Source: Gammaproteobacteria bacterium
GTDB taxonomy: Bacteria > Pseudomonadota > Gammaproteobacteria > Chromatiales > Chromatiaceae
Length of the DNA: 33,761 nt
Assembly (NCBI GenBank): GCA_018812525.1
Contig: JAHJDE010000122.1
Location: forward strand, 1 to 33,761
Reading direction: 5' to 3'
Shown here: positions 8,015-19,000 of the stretch, piece after piece
Numbering within the stretch: position 1 is the stretch's first letter
Layout: each line of letters begins with the position of its first letter
Notes under the pieces: generated by a model
Database searches by the model: none
What the model was told of the DNA's origin: nothing
The model's input: the letters and a program-made list of their open reading frames with translations, nothing else
Made by a program: the position numbers and the translations under genes

Positions 8015-8184
8015 GTAGGAGCGCCTTTAGCCGCGATGACTTTGAGTTTCGCGGATGAAGCCGCTCCCACCGCCGTGGGAGCGGCTCTGCCGCGAAAATA
8101 GGCGGTTTTGCTCAATCAGATCGACCAAATCCGACCTAAATCTGAGCGCGATATTGTCCAACTTATTCCCGGACAGCTCCTTAG
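8015..8184. repeat. REP cluster fused to half of a family-I element
   Basis: A REP (GTAGGAGCGCCTTTAGCCGC, 8015 onward) is followed by an inverted REP (8049-8070) and another (8075-8095). The sequence then runs into the family-I right half (ATAGGCGGTTTTGCTCAATC) and ends GGACAGCTCCTTAG at 8171-8184. The whole stretch fills the gap between the two LapA-like genes. It carries the uninterrupted version (as CTAAATCTG) of the site that is occupied by an insertion at 33528-33687. Confidence 0.8.
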
Positions 8185-8197
8185 TAATCTCCACCTC

Positions 8198-11100
8198 CTA
8201 AGGGGTCCCTCCGTTATTGTTCGGGTCCTCCACCAGCACGGTGTGGATGGAGACATCCACATAGAGCATGGCGCCATTATCGCCACTGTAGGCGTGGTAG
8301 TCGGTGTTGTCGATAGTTGTGGTGCCGTTGTCGGTCCATTCGCCCTTGTCGATGTTGACCGCGTTGCTGGTGTCGCCATTGATGAAGAGGCAGTGGTTGC
8401 TGTCGGTCATGTCGACCACATCCTGAAGCGACAGGGAGACGCTGTCCTGGCTGCCCAGCTTCAGAATCTCGATGTTATCCACCCGATTGGCGAGGACAGT
8501 GAGGTCGATGGTGTCCTCGAAGAAGCCGCCCATGTCCAGGCTGTCCTGGCCCTCGCCGCCGTCGATCTTGATGAAGTCGTCGAGGCCGGTCAGGTCGCTG
8601 TCCAGCGCGAAGCTATCGTTGCCCGCGCCACCCTGGGCCTCGTCGCCCTGGCCGACCACGAGGCTGTCGTCGCCCGCGCCGCCGTGCAGGCTGTCGCCGC
8701 CCGCCTGGCCGTCCAGGGCATCGTTGCCCGGCCCGCCGGCCAGGAGGTCGGACCCGCCGCCGCCGTGCAGGTCGTTGCCGGCGGGGGCGCCGAGGATGAT
8801 CTCGTCGTCGGCGTCCCCGGCCGGGTTGAGTTCGACAATCGGGTGCAGGCTGCCGATGTCGTAGGTGTCGGCGTCCGCGGCACGGGTGGCCGGCAGGTCG
8901 CTCGGGTCGATGGTCTGGTCGAGCATGACCAGGTCGCCCTCGCCCGGACCCATGCCGGAGAAGTTGTCGCCGGCCTTGACCGTATAGGCCACCAGTTCCT
9001 GGTCGGGGTAGTGCTGGTCGATGAACTCCTTCACCTCGACGGAGAAGACATCGTCCGGGAAGCCCTCCAGCTTCACCTTCATGAGCACGTCGTGGTCGGC
9101 GATGGCCGCCAGGTAGAGCACGATGTTGGAGATGCCATGCCGGTTCTCGATGCAGGGCATGGGTGCCGGTGGCGGCGGGGTCTGGCCCAGGGTCAGGGTG
9201 AGCTGCGACCGGACCTGATCGCCGTCGCCGTCCACGATGCAGTAGGGGATGGTCAGGGATTCGATGCCTTCCAGGGAGCCGAACTGGACCACGCTGTAAC
9301 CGCTCTCACCGCTCGTGAACTGCGGGTCGGAGAGGCTGACCTTGATCAACGGGATGCCGTCGCGGCTGCCGATGAGATCCAGTCCGTCGCCGCTCACCGT
9401 CCAGCTCAGGCCGTGGGTGTCGCTGCCAAAGGCGCCGACATGGCCGCTGTCCCAACTGAAGGGCAGGGCGCCGCCGTCCGCTCTGGGTCCGGCGCCATCG
9501 GCGGGGCCGTCGGCGCCGAAGTGATGCGAGAGGGTGGCGTCGCCGCCGATGGTCAGTTCGACCCCGGTCTGGGAGGCGGTGCCCACCAGCACATCGGCCA
9601 ACTGGGCCAGATCGACCACCTCTATCACCGGGTGGGGTGCGGTGCCCACACCGGCGATCTCCTCCAGGCTGCCCCGTTCGTTGCCGTCCACGTCCACGGC
9701 ATCGCCGATGCCGATGGCAAAGACATGGTCGAAGTTGTCCGGCGCCCAGGACTGCCAGGTGGGCAGCAGGCCGCTCTGGCCGTCGCTGCCGTCCATGTCG
9801 CCCTTGGTGGGGTTGCCGTCGGAGACGAAGTAGTAGACGTTCTGATCGGCCGTGGGCTGATTCAGGTTGCTGTGGTCCATGGTCTCTTGCAGGGCATCCT
9901 GGTAGTTGGTCCAGCCGCCCGCATGGAAGCCATCGACCTCGATCTTGGCCCCGTCGGCATCATGCCAGTCACTGGTGGTGGCATTGGCGTCTGTGGCGAA
10001 GGGCACGAAGAGGACGTTGACCGTACCCATGGCCTCATAGCTGTCGATCAGTTCCTTGACCGCGTTCTGGGCCAGCAGGAGCTTGGTGTCGTTGCCGTCC
10101 CTGTCGCCGTCGCCGTCCACATCCACGCCGGCCTGTTCGCTCATGCTGCCCGAGATGTCGAAGGCGATGACCAGGTTGGTGGCGATGCCCAGGGTCTGGG
10201 TCTGGACCGAGGCAGTCGTGGGTGCCGCGATCTCCGGGATGTCGTCGGCGATGGTGATGTTGATGACGCCAAGGGCGGTGTCATCGTCCGCATCCTGCGC
10301 CCTGACATAGAGTTGCAGGCTGGCGAGGGCATCCTCGTCGGGATTTTCCGGGTGGTCCACCACATCCTTGAGTTCGAGCCTATAGGTCTGGTCCGGGTTG
10401 AGGGTCGCGCTGAAGACGACGCGGCCATCGGCCAGGCCGTTGACCAGGGTGTCGCTGACGACTTCAAGGACCACGGGTCTGCCCTGGGAGGTCAGCCCGG
10501 TGTCGAGGCCGTGTTGGCTGCCCAGGAACACCAGGGAACCGGGGCCGTTGGCGCCGAAGTTGACATGGAGGTCGCCGGTGGTGACCTTCACCGTCGGGTA
10601 GGCGTCCAGGTCGGCGGTGCCGAGCAGGGCATCCTCGTCCACCACGGCCGCGTCGGGGGCGATGGTGGGGGCCGTATCGGGATGGCACTCGGGCACCACC
10701 TTGAAGCCGATGATGTTGCTCAGCTTGTCGCCGTCGTCCACCTGGACCTCGAAGTTGCGCAGGCTGGTGTCGGCGTCGTCGGCATCCAGGGTGATCGACT
10801 CGATGGCCTGTTCATAGACCGCCTTGGTGGCGGGGCCTTCCAGGGTGATCTTGACGATACCGGGGGTGCTGGCATCGACGGTGACGGCCAAGCCCTGGGC
10901 GTCCGCCACGGCCAGCAGGTCGCCGGTGCTCGCGTTGGTCAGGGTGATGAAGGCCCGTTCGAGATTGAAATCGTCCACGTCGGAGAGGCTGATGTCCTTG
11001 ATGACCTCGCCGTTCTCGCCCTGGGTGTGGCAGAGGTCGAACTTCATGACGAAGTCGTCGTAGTCCCGGTCGCTCTGGCCGGGGCCGTACCAGCCGCCGG

Positions 11101-14100
11101 CGCCGGTGTCGCCGTCCAGGTTGATGTCCTCGAAGCCGATGACGATGGAGCCGTCATCCTGGGCCTCGTAGCCGCTGATGACGTGTTCCTTGCCGTCCGC
11201 GTTGAACTGCTGGTGGCTGAAGAGGACGTTGTCGAGGCAGGTCCCGCCGATGCGGATATTGGGGAAGCCGTCCGCGCCCATTTCGAAGGAGAGGTCGGCG
11301 CTGGTGATGCCATTGTAGACCCCGCCGTCATTGGCGTTGGGGAGCAGGAAGAAGCCGACCTGGCCGCTGAGTCCCTGGAATACGCCCAGGAATTGATCGG
11401 GGACGTTGCCGTCCACGGCATCGGTCATGTCCGCGAAGATCAGTTGGGGGGCGGTGGGATTGCCGTCCGGGCCGATCTGATAAAGGCCGACGATGTTCTG
11501 GTAGCCCGCGTGGCCGCCCATGTAGGTGATGCCGATGTTGGCGCCGCCGGCCCCGAAGTTAAGGTCGAGTTCGCCGGGGGCGTCATCGGGGTTGTAGGTG
11601 ATACCGCCATCCCCGTCGGTCAGCATGGCGTCGCCCAGGACATTGCCCGAGGGCAGCCCGCTGTCGATGCCGATCTGGGGCGAGTAGGCCGTGACCGCAT
11701 CGATGATGGGGGCGTCGTCGGTGCCCTGGATGTTGATGGTCAGCTCGGCGCTGTCGTCCAGGCCGGAGGCGTCGTGCATGCTGTAGGTGAAGCCCTCCTG
11801 CAAGGCGCCGCCGTTGTTGAGGGCGTCCACCGTGGCGTTGCCGTCGGCCACCTGGTAGCGGAACTCCCCGTTGGCCTGGATGAAGAGGCTGCCGTAGAGG
11901 CCGGCAATGAGGGTCTCGCCGGTCGCGGCAACGGCTGTGCCGCCCACGTCTGTGACGCTCATGGCCGAGCCGCTGTCGTTGCCCAGGACGTTGCCGATGG
12001 CCCGGCTGCCCTCGGCAGGCAGATCGGTGACATGGTCCTGGTAACCGGCCGGGCGCCATTCGTGGCCTTCTTCCACCGCTACGGCGGTGTCGTTGACGGC
12101 GTCGGGCCGGTCATCGTTGTCCCAAATGGTGCCGATGACCGCATTCTCGGTGCCGTGGGGCAGGATGGCCTCGAAGGCGCCGCTGTCGAGGATGGCGCCA
12201 ACGCTGGCCTGATACTGCTCGGTGCCCTCGAAGAGACTGTCATCGACCGTGGGCACCACCACCTGGGCACTGCTGTTGCCGGCGGCGATCACCACCGTGG
12301 AGAGGGCGGCATAGTCGGCGGACTCGGCAGGACTGGCACCGTAACCGGCATAGTTCAGGGTAACGGTGATCTGCTGGCCTGCGGGGACAGTGACCGGGTT
12401 ACCGTTGACATCGACCAGTTGCACCTGGTGGCAGATGTTCCAGCCCTCGGTATTGCTGTCGTCATGGACCAGCTTGACGAAGACGCTGTCCTCGGTGCCG
12501 GGGTCGCCCTCGTCCAGGAGGGTGCCAAGCCCCTGGTTGTCGCCGAAGGTGGCGTTGCTGGGATTGAAGAGGTTGACGAAGAAGTTCTCGCTGACCTCGT
12601 GGAGATAGTCGTCGGCGACGGGGACCGCAAGGGTCAGGGTCGTCTCGCCCGGATTGAAGGTGAGGACCCCGTTGGTGTCGGTGAAATCGACCCCCTCTGT
12701 GGCGGAGCCGCTGGCGGTGTCGTAACCGACGCTGACCGGCAGTTCGCTCGGGTGGCTCAGGGTGAGGGTGAAGACCGCCACGCCGTCGTCCTCGTTGACG
12801 GTGACATCGTTGATACTGATGCAGGGCGGGCCGTCGTTGTCGAGGATGGTGCCCGTGGCCGGCCGGTCGTAGGGACGGATGTCCTCGAAACCGCCGCCGA
12901 AGGCGTCCACCAGGCTGACCTGATAGACCTCGTCGTTCTCAAAGACGTTGTCGCCGGTCGTGTTGACATTGAAGGCCAATTCACTGCTGCCGGCCGGGAT
13001 GCTGAGGGTCAGCGGGCCGCTGTAGTCGCCGGCCTCGGCATCGTCGGTGCCGGGATCGGCATCCGCGCCGTAGTTCAGGGTCAGCCTGACCTCCGATTGG
13101 GCCTGGATGGTGGCGTAGCCGGTCGGGTCGCTGGGATCGAGGACGGGATCGCCGTTGCCGTCGGTCTTTACCAAAATCACCTTATGGGTCAGGGGATCTC
13201 CCTCGAAGGCCGCGTCGTTTTCGACCACCATGGCCAGGACGCGGTCGCCGCCGGGTATGTCGTTGTCGACGATAAGGCCGGTACCCATATCGGAGTGGTC
13301 GGAGACGGCGCCGGAGACGACGGCCTCGACCCGGAGGCTCATGTTCTCGGTGACTTCGTCGAGGAGGTCGTTATGGGTATCGACCTCCACCAGGATGGCG
13401 GAGTTGCTGGCCGGGATGCTGACCCGGTCGCCGTCCGCGCCGCCGCCGGGGGTCCAAGTGAAACCGCCGTCGGTGCTGTAGCGGAAGCTGACTTGCTCGA
13501 AGTCCACCCCCTGGGCGGCGGCATCGGGACCGCTGCCGGTGGCGGCGGCAAGGTCGAGCACCACCTCGGCGCCGGGCTGTACCGGGTCGCCGGTGACCGG
13601 ATCGACCAGGGAGAGGGTGAACAGCAGAGGCTGCCCCTCGGTGGCCTTGGCGTCGCCGATCAGGACGATGGGGGGATCGCCGGGCTGGTAGCCCTCGGTG
13701 ATGACGCCGGTGCCGGTGTCGGAGGTGTCGTTGACGGAGCCGGCCACCACGGCAGCGACCTGGAGGCTCATGTTCTCGACGCTGGGCCCCGTGTCGGCGT
13801 TGGCATAGGTCTCGACGCGGACCTGGATGCCGCTGGAACCGTTGGGGATACTGACCTGGGTCCCGCTGGGGCCGCCGGCGCTGGTCCAGTTGAGGCCGCC
13901 GTCGGTGCTGTATTCAAAGCCGCCGGCCTCGAAATCATCGCCGGCTAGGGCTGAACCGGAATGGGCGGCAAGATCGAGCACGATGTCGCCGGTAGCGGGA
14001 TGGCTCAGGCTGAGATCGAAGACCAGGGCATTGCCCTCGGGCACCACGTCATCGCCGATGAAGACATCGGGGGCGCGGGGGACATTCTCGTCCAGGATGG

Positions 14101-15865
14101 TGCCGACCCCCAGGGGATCGCCGATGGTCGCGTTGGTCGCATTGCTCAGGTTGACGAAGAAATTCTCGCTGACCTCATGGAGGAAGTCGTCGGTGATGGG
14201 CACCGAAAGGGTCAGGCTGGTGACGCCGGGATCGAAGGTGAGGGTCCCCTGGAGATCGGCGAAGTCGGCCCATTCGGTGGCGGTGCCGCTCGCGGTGTCG
14301 TAATCGACCGTGACGGTCTGGCCGCTCGGGCTGCTCAGGCTGAGGGTGAAGACCGCCACGCCATCGTCCTCGTTGACGGTGACATCGTTGATGCTGATGG
14401 CGGGGTTACAGTCGTTGTCGTAGATGGTGCCGATGACGCTCTGTTCGGTGGGGTGGATATTGATTTCGCCACAGCCCTCGCTGCCGTAGACCCCAACGAT
14501 GGTTGCCTGGTACTGCTCGGTGATCTCGACGATGTTGTCGTCGATGGCCTGCACGACCACATTCGCCGTGCTGCTGCCGGCGGGGATTGTCACCACCGTC
14601 GGTGCGACATAGTCGTCCGGATTGGCCGGATCGGTGCCATGTCCGGCATAGTTGAGGATGACGGTGACCTCATGGCCCTCGGGCACGACGAAGGGGTTGC
14701 CGTCGGCGTCCACCAGTTGCACTTGGTGGCAGATGAGCCAGCCCTCGGCGTTGCTGTCGTCGTGGACCAGCTTGGCGTAGACCACGGGGCAGGGGTCTTG
14801 GATGGTACCGATGACCGTGTCGTTGCTTTGGTCAATGAAAACCGTGTTGCAGTCGCCCAAGGCGGCAACACCGGCGATGGTGATCTGATACTGCTCTATA
14901 CCTTCGAACATGCCGTCAGGGAGAGACTGGATCACGATCTGGGCGGAACTCTCGCCCGCAGGGATAACCACCGTGTATTGGGGAAGATAGTCCGCATCCA
15001 CTGTGGCGGGATTGGGTCCGTGACCGGCATAGCTCAGGGTGACTGTGACCTCATGACCCGCCGGTACGATGAAGGGATTGCCGTCGGCATCGACCAGACG
15101 CACGACGTGGCAGAGCGTATAGCCCTCTCCCGTCCACCAGTCCTGGACCAACTGGACATAGACGACGGGGCAGGGCGGGGGCGGCGGGGGTTCAGGGGTT
15201 TCCGGGGCTTCCGGTCCGGGGAATACGGGTTCCTCCGGGATATCCTGGACCACGGGTGAGGGGCCGATGGTGTCGTAGCCGGAATAGACATTGCCCAAGG
15301 CCCCGGTGCGATTGACATTGACCAGGTTTTGGGTCTCGTCGCCCACCACGCCGGGCTCACCGCCGGCGGCAGGGGCTTGGCAGAGCTGCGAGGGGTCGGC
15401 GCCGGCCAGGATGGCCTGCTGGATGGCATCGGCGCTGTTCGCCGATTGATCCGCCGGGTCGCAGGCATTGACCACGGAGTCGTCGATCTTGACCAGGCTG
15501 TCGCGCCCCAGAAAGAGGTGGCTGCCGTCGGTGAATTCGATGGCGACAGTGCCATCCTTGCCTGTCTGCACGATGTCATTGGGCTTGACGGGGTCGCCCG
15601 TTTGGAGGGCCTTTTGCAGGCCATCCGCACCGAGGATATTGACCAGACCGCTCACCACATTGGCGGTGCCCACGAAACCCTGGGCGTCAAGGGTGGCGCA
15701 GCTCGAAGCGATAGGGAAACAGACGGGCGCGGCCCCTGTCGGGGTGGCCGGTGGCGAAACGGGCGAGGGTTGCACGGGAATCGCGGTAATGTCCGGCGCC
15801 GTGGGGGTCGCCTCCGCAGGCGTGCATGCGGCGCAGACTTCGGTTTTTGTGGTTTCGGTGGTCAT
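8198..15865 (-). CDS. Giant RTX adhesin: retention module, Calx-beta repeats, VWA
   Basis: The 2555-residue acidic protein, rich in D/G, is built like LapA-class type I secreted adhesins. Residues 62-132 form a retention-type module (GLVNILGADG...VQTGKDGTVAIEFTDGS). AILAGADPS follows, then PAAG (about 165-168) where LapA has TAAG, the LapG protease site. Calx-beta-type repeats in at least three subfamilies span 231-1252; a VCBS-like domain 1252-1392; a DUF4114-like segment (GFEDINLDGD...SDRDYDDFV) to about 1610; VWA with intact MIDAS DISGS (about 1892-2095); RTX nonapeptides GGxGxD (about 2346-2441); then a type I secretion-like tail. Start ATG 15865 has AGGGG seven bases upstream. Likely a calcium-binding surface adhesin. 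No transporter, LapD or LapG is in the window. Confidence 0.9.
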   Translation of the reverse strand: MTTETTKTEVCAACTPAEATPTAPDITAIPVQPSPVSPPATPTGAAPVCFPIASSCATLDAQGFVGTANVVSGLVNILGADGLQKALQTGDPVKPNDIVQTGKDGTVAIEFTDGSHLFLGRDSLVKIDDSVVNACDPADQSANSADAIQQAILAGADPSQLCQAPAAGGEPGVVGDETQNLVNVNRTGALGNVYSGYDTIGPSPVVQDIPEEPVFPGPEAPETPEPPPPPPCPVVYVQLVQDWWTGEGYTLCHVVRLVDADGNPFIVPAGHEVTVTLSYAGHGPNPATVDADYLPQYTVVIPAGESSAQIVIQSLPDGMFEGIEQYQITIAGVAALGDCNTVFIDQSNDTVIGTIQDPCPVVYAKLVHDDSNAEGWLICHQVQLVDADGNPFVVPEGHEVTVILNYAGHGTDPANPDDYVAPTVVTIPAGSSTANVVVQAIDDNIVEITEQYQATIVGVYGSEGCGEINIHPTEQSVIGTIYDNDCNPAISINDVTVNEDDGVAVFTLSLSSPSGQTVTVDYDTASGTATEWADFADLQGTLTFDPGVTSLTLSVPITDDFLHEVSENFFVNLSNATNATIGDPLGVGTILDENVPRAPDVFIGDDVVPEGNALVFDLSLSHPATGDIVLDLAAHSGSALAGDDFEAGGFEYSTDGGLNWTSAGGPSGTQVSIPNGSSGIQVRVETYANADTGPSVENMSLQVAAVVAGSVNDTSDTGTGVITEGYQPGDPPIVLIGDAKATEGQPLLFTLSLVDPVTGDPVQPGAEVVLDLAAATGSGPDAAAQGVDFEQVSFRYSTDGGFTWTPGGGADGDRVSIPASNSAILVEVDTHNDLLDEVTENMSLRVEAVVSGAVSDHSDMGTGLIVDNDIPGGDRVLAMVVENDAAFEGDPLTHKVILVKTDGNGDPVLDPSDPTGYATIQAQSEVRLTLNYGADADPGTDDAEAGDYSGPLTLSIPAGSSELAFNVNTTGDNVFENDEVYQVSLVDAFGGGFEDIRPYDRPATGTILDNDGPPCISINDVTVNEDDGVAVFTLTLSHPSELPVSVGYDTASGSATEGVDFTDTNGVLTFNPGETTLTLAVPVADDYLHEVSENFFVNLFNPSNATFGDNQGLGTLLDEGDPGTEDSVFVKLVHDDSNTEGWNICHQVQLVDVNGNPVTVPAGQQITVTLNYAGYGASPAESADYAALSTVVIAAGNSSAQVVVPTVDDSLFEGTEQYQASVGAILDSGAFEAILPHGTENAVIGTIWDNDDRPDAVNDTAVAVEEGHEWRPAGYQDHVTDLPAEGSRAIGNVLGNDSGSAMSVTDVGGTAVAATGETLIAGLYGSLFIQANGEFRYQVADGNATVDALNNGGALQEGFTYSMHDASGLDDSAELTINIQGTDDAPIIDAVTAYSPQIGIDSGLPSGNVLGDAMLTDGDGGITYNPDDAPGELDLNFGAGGANIGITYMGGHAGYQNIVGLYQIGPDGNPTAPQLIFADMTDAVDGNVPDQFLGVFQGLSGQVGFFLLPNANDGGVYNGITSADLSFEMGADGFPNIRIGGTCLDNVLFSHQQFNADGKEHVISGYEAQDDGSIVIGFEDINLDGDTGAGGWYGPGQSDRDYDDFVMKFDLCHTQGENGEVIKDISLSDVDDFNLERAFITLTNASTGDLLAVADAQGLAVTVDASTPGIVKITLEGPATKAVYEQAIESITLDADDADTSLRNFEVQVDDGDKLSNIIGFKVVPECHPDTAPTIAPDAAVVDEDALLGTADLDAYPTVKVTTGDLHVNFGANGPGSLVFLGSQHGLDTGLTSQGRPVVLEVVSDTLVNGLADGRVVFSATLNPDQTYRLELKDVVDHPENPDEDALASLQLYVRAQDADDDTALGVINITIADDIPEIAAPTTASVQTQTLGIATNLVIAFDISGSMSEQAGVDVDGDGDRDGNDTKLLLAQNAVKELIDSYEAMGTVNVLFVPFATDANATTSDWHDADGAKIEVDGFHAGGWTNYQDALQETMDHSNLNQPTADQNVYYFVSDGNPTKGDMDGSDGQSGLLPTWQSWAPDNFDHVFAIGIGDAVDVDGNERGSLEEIAGVGTAPHPVIEVVDLAQLADVLVGTASQTGVELTIGGDATLSHHFGADGPADGAGPRADGGALPFSWDSGHVGAFGSDTHGLSWTVSGDGLDLIGSRDGIPLIKVSLSDPQFTSGESGYSVVQFGSLEGIESLTIPYCIVDGDGDQVRSQLTLTLGQTPPPPAPMPCIENRHGISNIVLYLAAIADHDVLMKVKLEGFPDDVFSVEVKEFIDQHYPDQELVAYTVKAGDNFSGMGPGEGDLVMLDQTIDPSDLPATRAADADTYDIGSLHPIVELNPAGDADDEIILGAPAGNDLHGGGGSDLLAGGPGNDALDGQAGGDSLHGGAGDDSLVVGQGDEAQGGAGNDSFALDSDLTGLDDFIKIDGGEGQDSLDMGGFFEDTIDLTVLANRVDNIEILKLGSQDSVSLSLQDVVDMTDSNHCLFINGDTSNAVNIDKGEWTDNGTTTIDNTDYHAYSGDNGAMLYVDVSIHTVLVEDPNNNGGTP

Positions 15866-15980
15866 TGTCGTTCCCCTTGAATTGCCTTGATAGACCGCTG
15901 CCTATAGCTCTCTTGCATGAAGCTTAGGTGTCAAAGGGAGGGGGCGATATTGTACTTAGGTACTATTTGGGTTCTCCTCC

Positions 15981-16022
15981 CTCTCCCCTGCCAGCTCCCC
16001 GCCGGTGCGGGGGGGAGAGGGA
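15981..16022. repeat. C/G-rich palindrome between two surface-protein genes
   Basis: CCTCTCCC pairs with GGGAGAGG around an inner CCCCGCCGGTGCGGGG hairpin. It lies just downstream of the DUF11 gene stop and upstream of the giant adhesin gene (both minus strand). It could act as a transcription terminator for the former or be a dispersed repeat; no T-run follows it. Confidence 0.5.
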
Positions 16023-16045
16023 AGCAAGCAATCTAGGCGTGACCG

Positions 16046-19000
16046 CTAATACACTGTTGTTCGCGGCGTCTGCGTCTGTGGCACAGGTGTCAGTATCTGT
16101 CCCTTGATCTGCGGGGGTTGGGGACGTATCTCCTTCAGTTCGTACTTGGGCTGAATCCGATGCAACTTGATCGGCTCCCTCGGTGCTGTTTCAATTTTTC
16201 TGCAATTAGGCGGGGTGCCGACGGTGCCGCTCGGGCAGCGCCTCTCGATGGTTCTGCAATTGGGCGGGGTGCCGACGGTGCCACGCGGACAGCGCCGCTC
16301 GATGGTTCTGCAATTGGGCGGGGTGCCGACGGTGCCGCTCGGGCAGCGCCGCTCGATGGCTCTGCAATTGGGCGGGGTGCCGACGGTGCCGCTCGGGCAG
16401 CGCCGCTCGATGGCTCTGCAATTGGGCGGGGTGCCGACGGTGCCACGCGGGCAGGGCTTCACAATTGTTTTGCATTCGGGCCAGATGCCGAGGGTACCGG
16501 GCGGGCAGGTTTGTTTCCTTTTGCAGCTGATGCCGCACGCAATCGACTGCGGTTGAGCGCCGGCCGGGCAGATACATTTGTTGTCTCTCAAGTTGCCGCC
16601 AACACACTCCATCTTGCGGACACAGGGACCGCCGGTTACCAGCCGCTGCTCGCAGGGTCCACATTGCGTATCCCGCACCGGTTTGCAGGCGATTCCGCAG
16701 CTGGTCGACAGTGCCTGAGTCCCCTTCGGGCAGTAGCACTGGTTCCCCCGCAGGGAGCCACCGAAGCAGTCGGTGTAGCGCTCGCATACCTGGGTCCTCG
16801 GGTTGCGCCGCTCGCAGGGGCCGCAGGGTTTCGGTCTGGATCGGGCGCAGAAGATGACCCGGTTGTCGCGTGTCAGTTTGGTCCACTCCCAGCCCTGGGG
16901 GATCTGTGCGGCGCTACGATATTGCGTCCATCCCGCCGGGCATTGAATGGGTGGCGGCGGTACCGGGGTGACCGGAGGCTTCTTGCCGATGGTTGTGGAG
17001 ACGCAGCTCCGGTTGTTCTTCATGTTGGGGTCAGCGAACAACCGGCTGCTGGGTTTGCGTCGCCCTTCGGTGGAGATCTGTGGTTGATTCGTATCCGTTA
17101 TGGCCCCTACGGAGGCTGCTTCGGCGCTGGTGACCAGGCCGGCCAATAACCGGTCCAGGACCCGCCAGGGCTCCAGGCTCCCCTGATTGATCTGGGGGAG
17201 GTGGGAGGTCAGCCATGAACAGTTCTCCATGGGCCTCTGGTCCTCGGGGATACCACTTGGCAGCCGCAGGCTGATCTCCAGGGTGATGGATGCGCCCGGC
17301 GCCAGATTGACGGGGCCGTTATGGGTGCAATCGTATCCGCCACCCGCGGCCGCACAGTTCCAGCCGGGCGACCAGCTTTCCAGGGTAAGCCCCCCCAGTC
17401 CCGCCGGCAGGTCGCGCACCTGAAGGGGGCCGTTGTAGGCGCCGGGGCCATGGTTGGTGATGGTCACCCGGTAGCTGCATGTCCCGCCGGGCGCACAGCT
17501 CAGGGGGCCGGTTTTCTGGAGTGAGAGATCCGGCCCGGGATCGGCGATCTGGGCAAGGGGTACGGGGAATGCGATGGGCGCGCAGTCCCGGTTGTTGCCG
17601 TTGGGGTCGCCGAGGTGCTCTGGCGCACCCAGTTCTGCGCAGTTCTCGCCCTGGGTCACATTGGGCGGTACCCAGACCCAGACATCGATCCATTGCAGGG
17701 TACCTGCTGGTATGTGCACATTGGGATGGAAGCAGTCGAAGCCGCCTCCTGCCGGTCCACACCCGATGCCGCCGAGACCAAGGCTGTTGTCGGCCAATCC
17801 CCCAAACAGGGTGCCGGGCGGCAGGTCGTCATGGATATGGAGCGGGCCGTGGTAATCGACTCCGCTGTCGTTCCTGATGTCGATGCCGAACCGGCACCAA
17901 TGCCCTCCTCCGGGCGCGAGGGTGCAGTCAAAGAGAAACTTGTCGATGGAGAGATCCGGCCCCGGTCCGGGTCCATGCCCCGGTATTCTTACCCTGGCAC
18001 AGTCACGGTCATTGGAGTCGTCGCAATCAGCGTGCAGGGCAGACGAACCGATGAACAAGGCTGCCTGGGCCGCAGCCAGGGTACCGGTTCCGGGCGGGGT
18101 GCCGAGCAGTTGATCGATGGCGTGCTGGGTTGGATCAAGGGGATTTCCCGGGAGGTAGAGACCGTCTACATGCACCCAGTCGAGCAGTCCCATGAAGGCC
18201 AGCCGTGATTCGACCCAGTAGACCTCCCAGGAAGCGCCGGGTGGGAGTACCACTCCCGGAATGGGGCCAGGGTCGTTGGGCCAGATAATGCGGATACAGT
18301 TGTCGTAGGTTCCCGGCGGGGCGCCGGGCGGCAAAATGAGTACCAGGTCAAAGCCGGTGGTGGCTCCGGGCGGGAGCGGGCCGGTGGTGCCCGGGTCGGA
18401 AACGCAGGAGATATGCCCGCCGGGTCCGCCGAACTGATGGCAGCTCCAGCCGGGGGGTGGCGGCGGCGGGGGACTGACCAGAACGGCCCCCGGCGGTGGT
18501 ATGTCAAGCAAGTGAATCGGTCCCAGGTAGGGATTGCCGCTGACATTGGTGATGCTGACGTGGAAGACGCAGGGGGCGCCGGGCAGGCACTCCTCCTGTA
18601 CCGGTGTTTTCTCGATGCGCAGGAAGTCGAGGGGGCAGGCCTCCGTCGGGGGCGGGACATACCACCCCGGCGGCCACCAGCCGGGCATAGGTATCCCCGG
18701 AGTTCCTGTACCACAGGGTTCATAGATCTCCACATCGCCAATCTTGGTGGCGTCGTTGCGGACGAGTTCCTCGGGGATGGGATTGCCCGCCGCGTCCACA
18801 TTGATATCGGCATCGATCATGTAGGAGTTACTGGGGCCATCGGCCGGCAGGGGTGCCGGGGGCGTGATATCGGCCATCCGTTCCAGGGGTGTGCCCTGTA
18901 TGCCATGCACCTGGCTGGTGTCGGTAAAGGCATTGGCGGAGGGATCGAAGCAGAGTCCATCGGGGGAGCAGAGGGAGTCGCCGGTCATCCAGAGGAATTG

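Noticed and set aside
8108-13948. Plus-strand 1946-codon open frame, rich in Val, Gly, Asp and His
   Set aside because: It is the antisense shadow of the repeat-rich giant adhesin gene (high GC, biased codons keep it open). It has no domain, no ribosome site and a low-complexity composition.
16200-16469. CRISPR-like or minisatellite array outside genes
   Set aside because: The 54-bp units have no spacers and keep one open frame within the DUF11 protein, so they are a coding tandem repeat.
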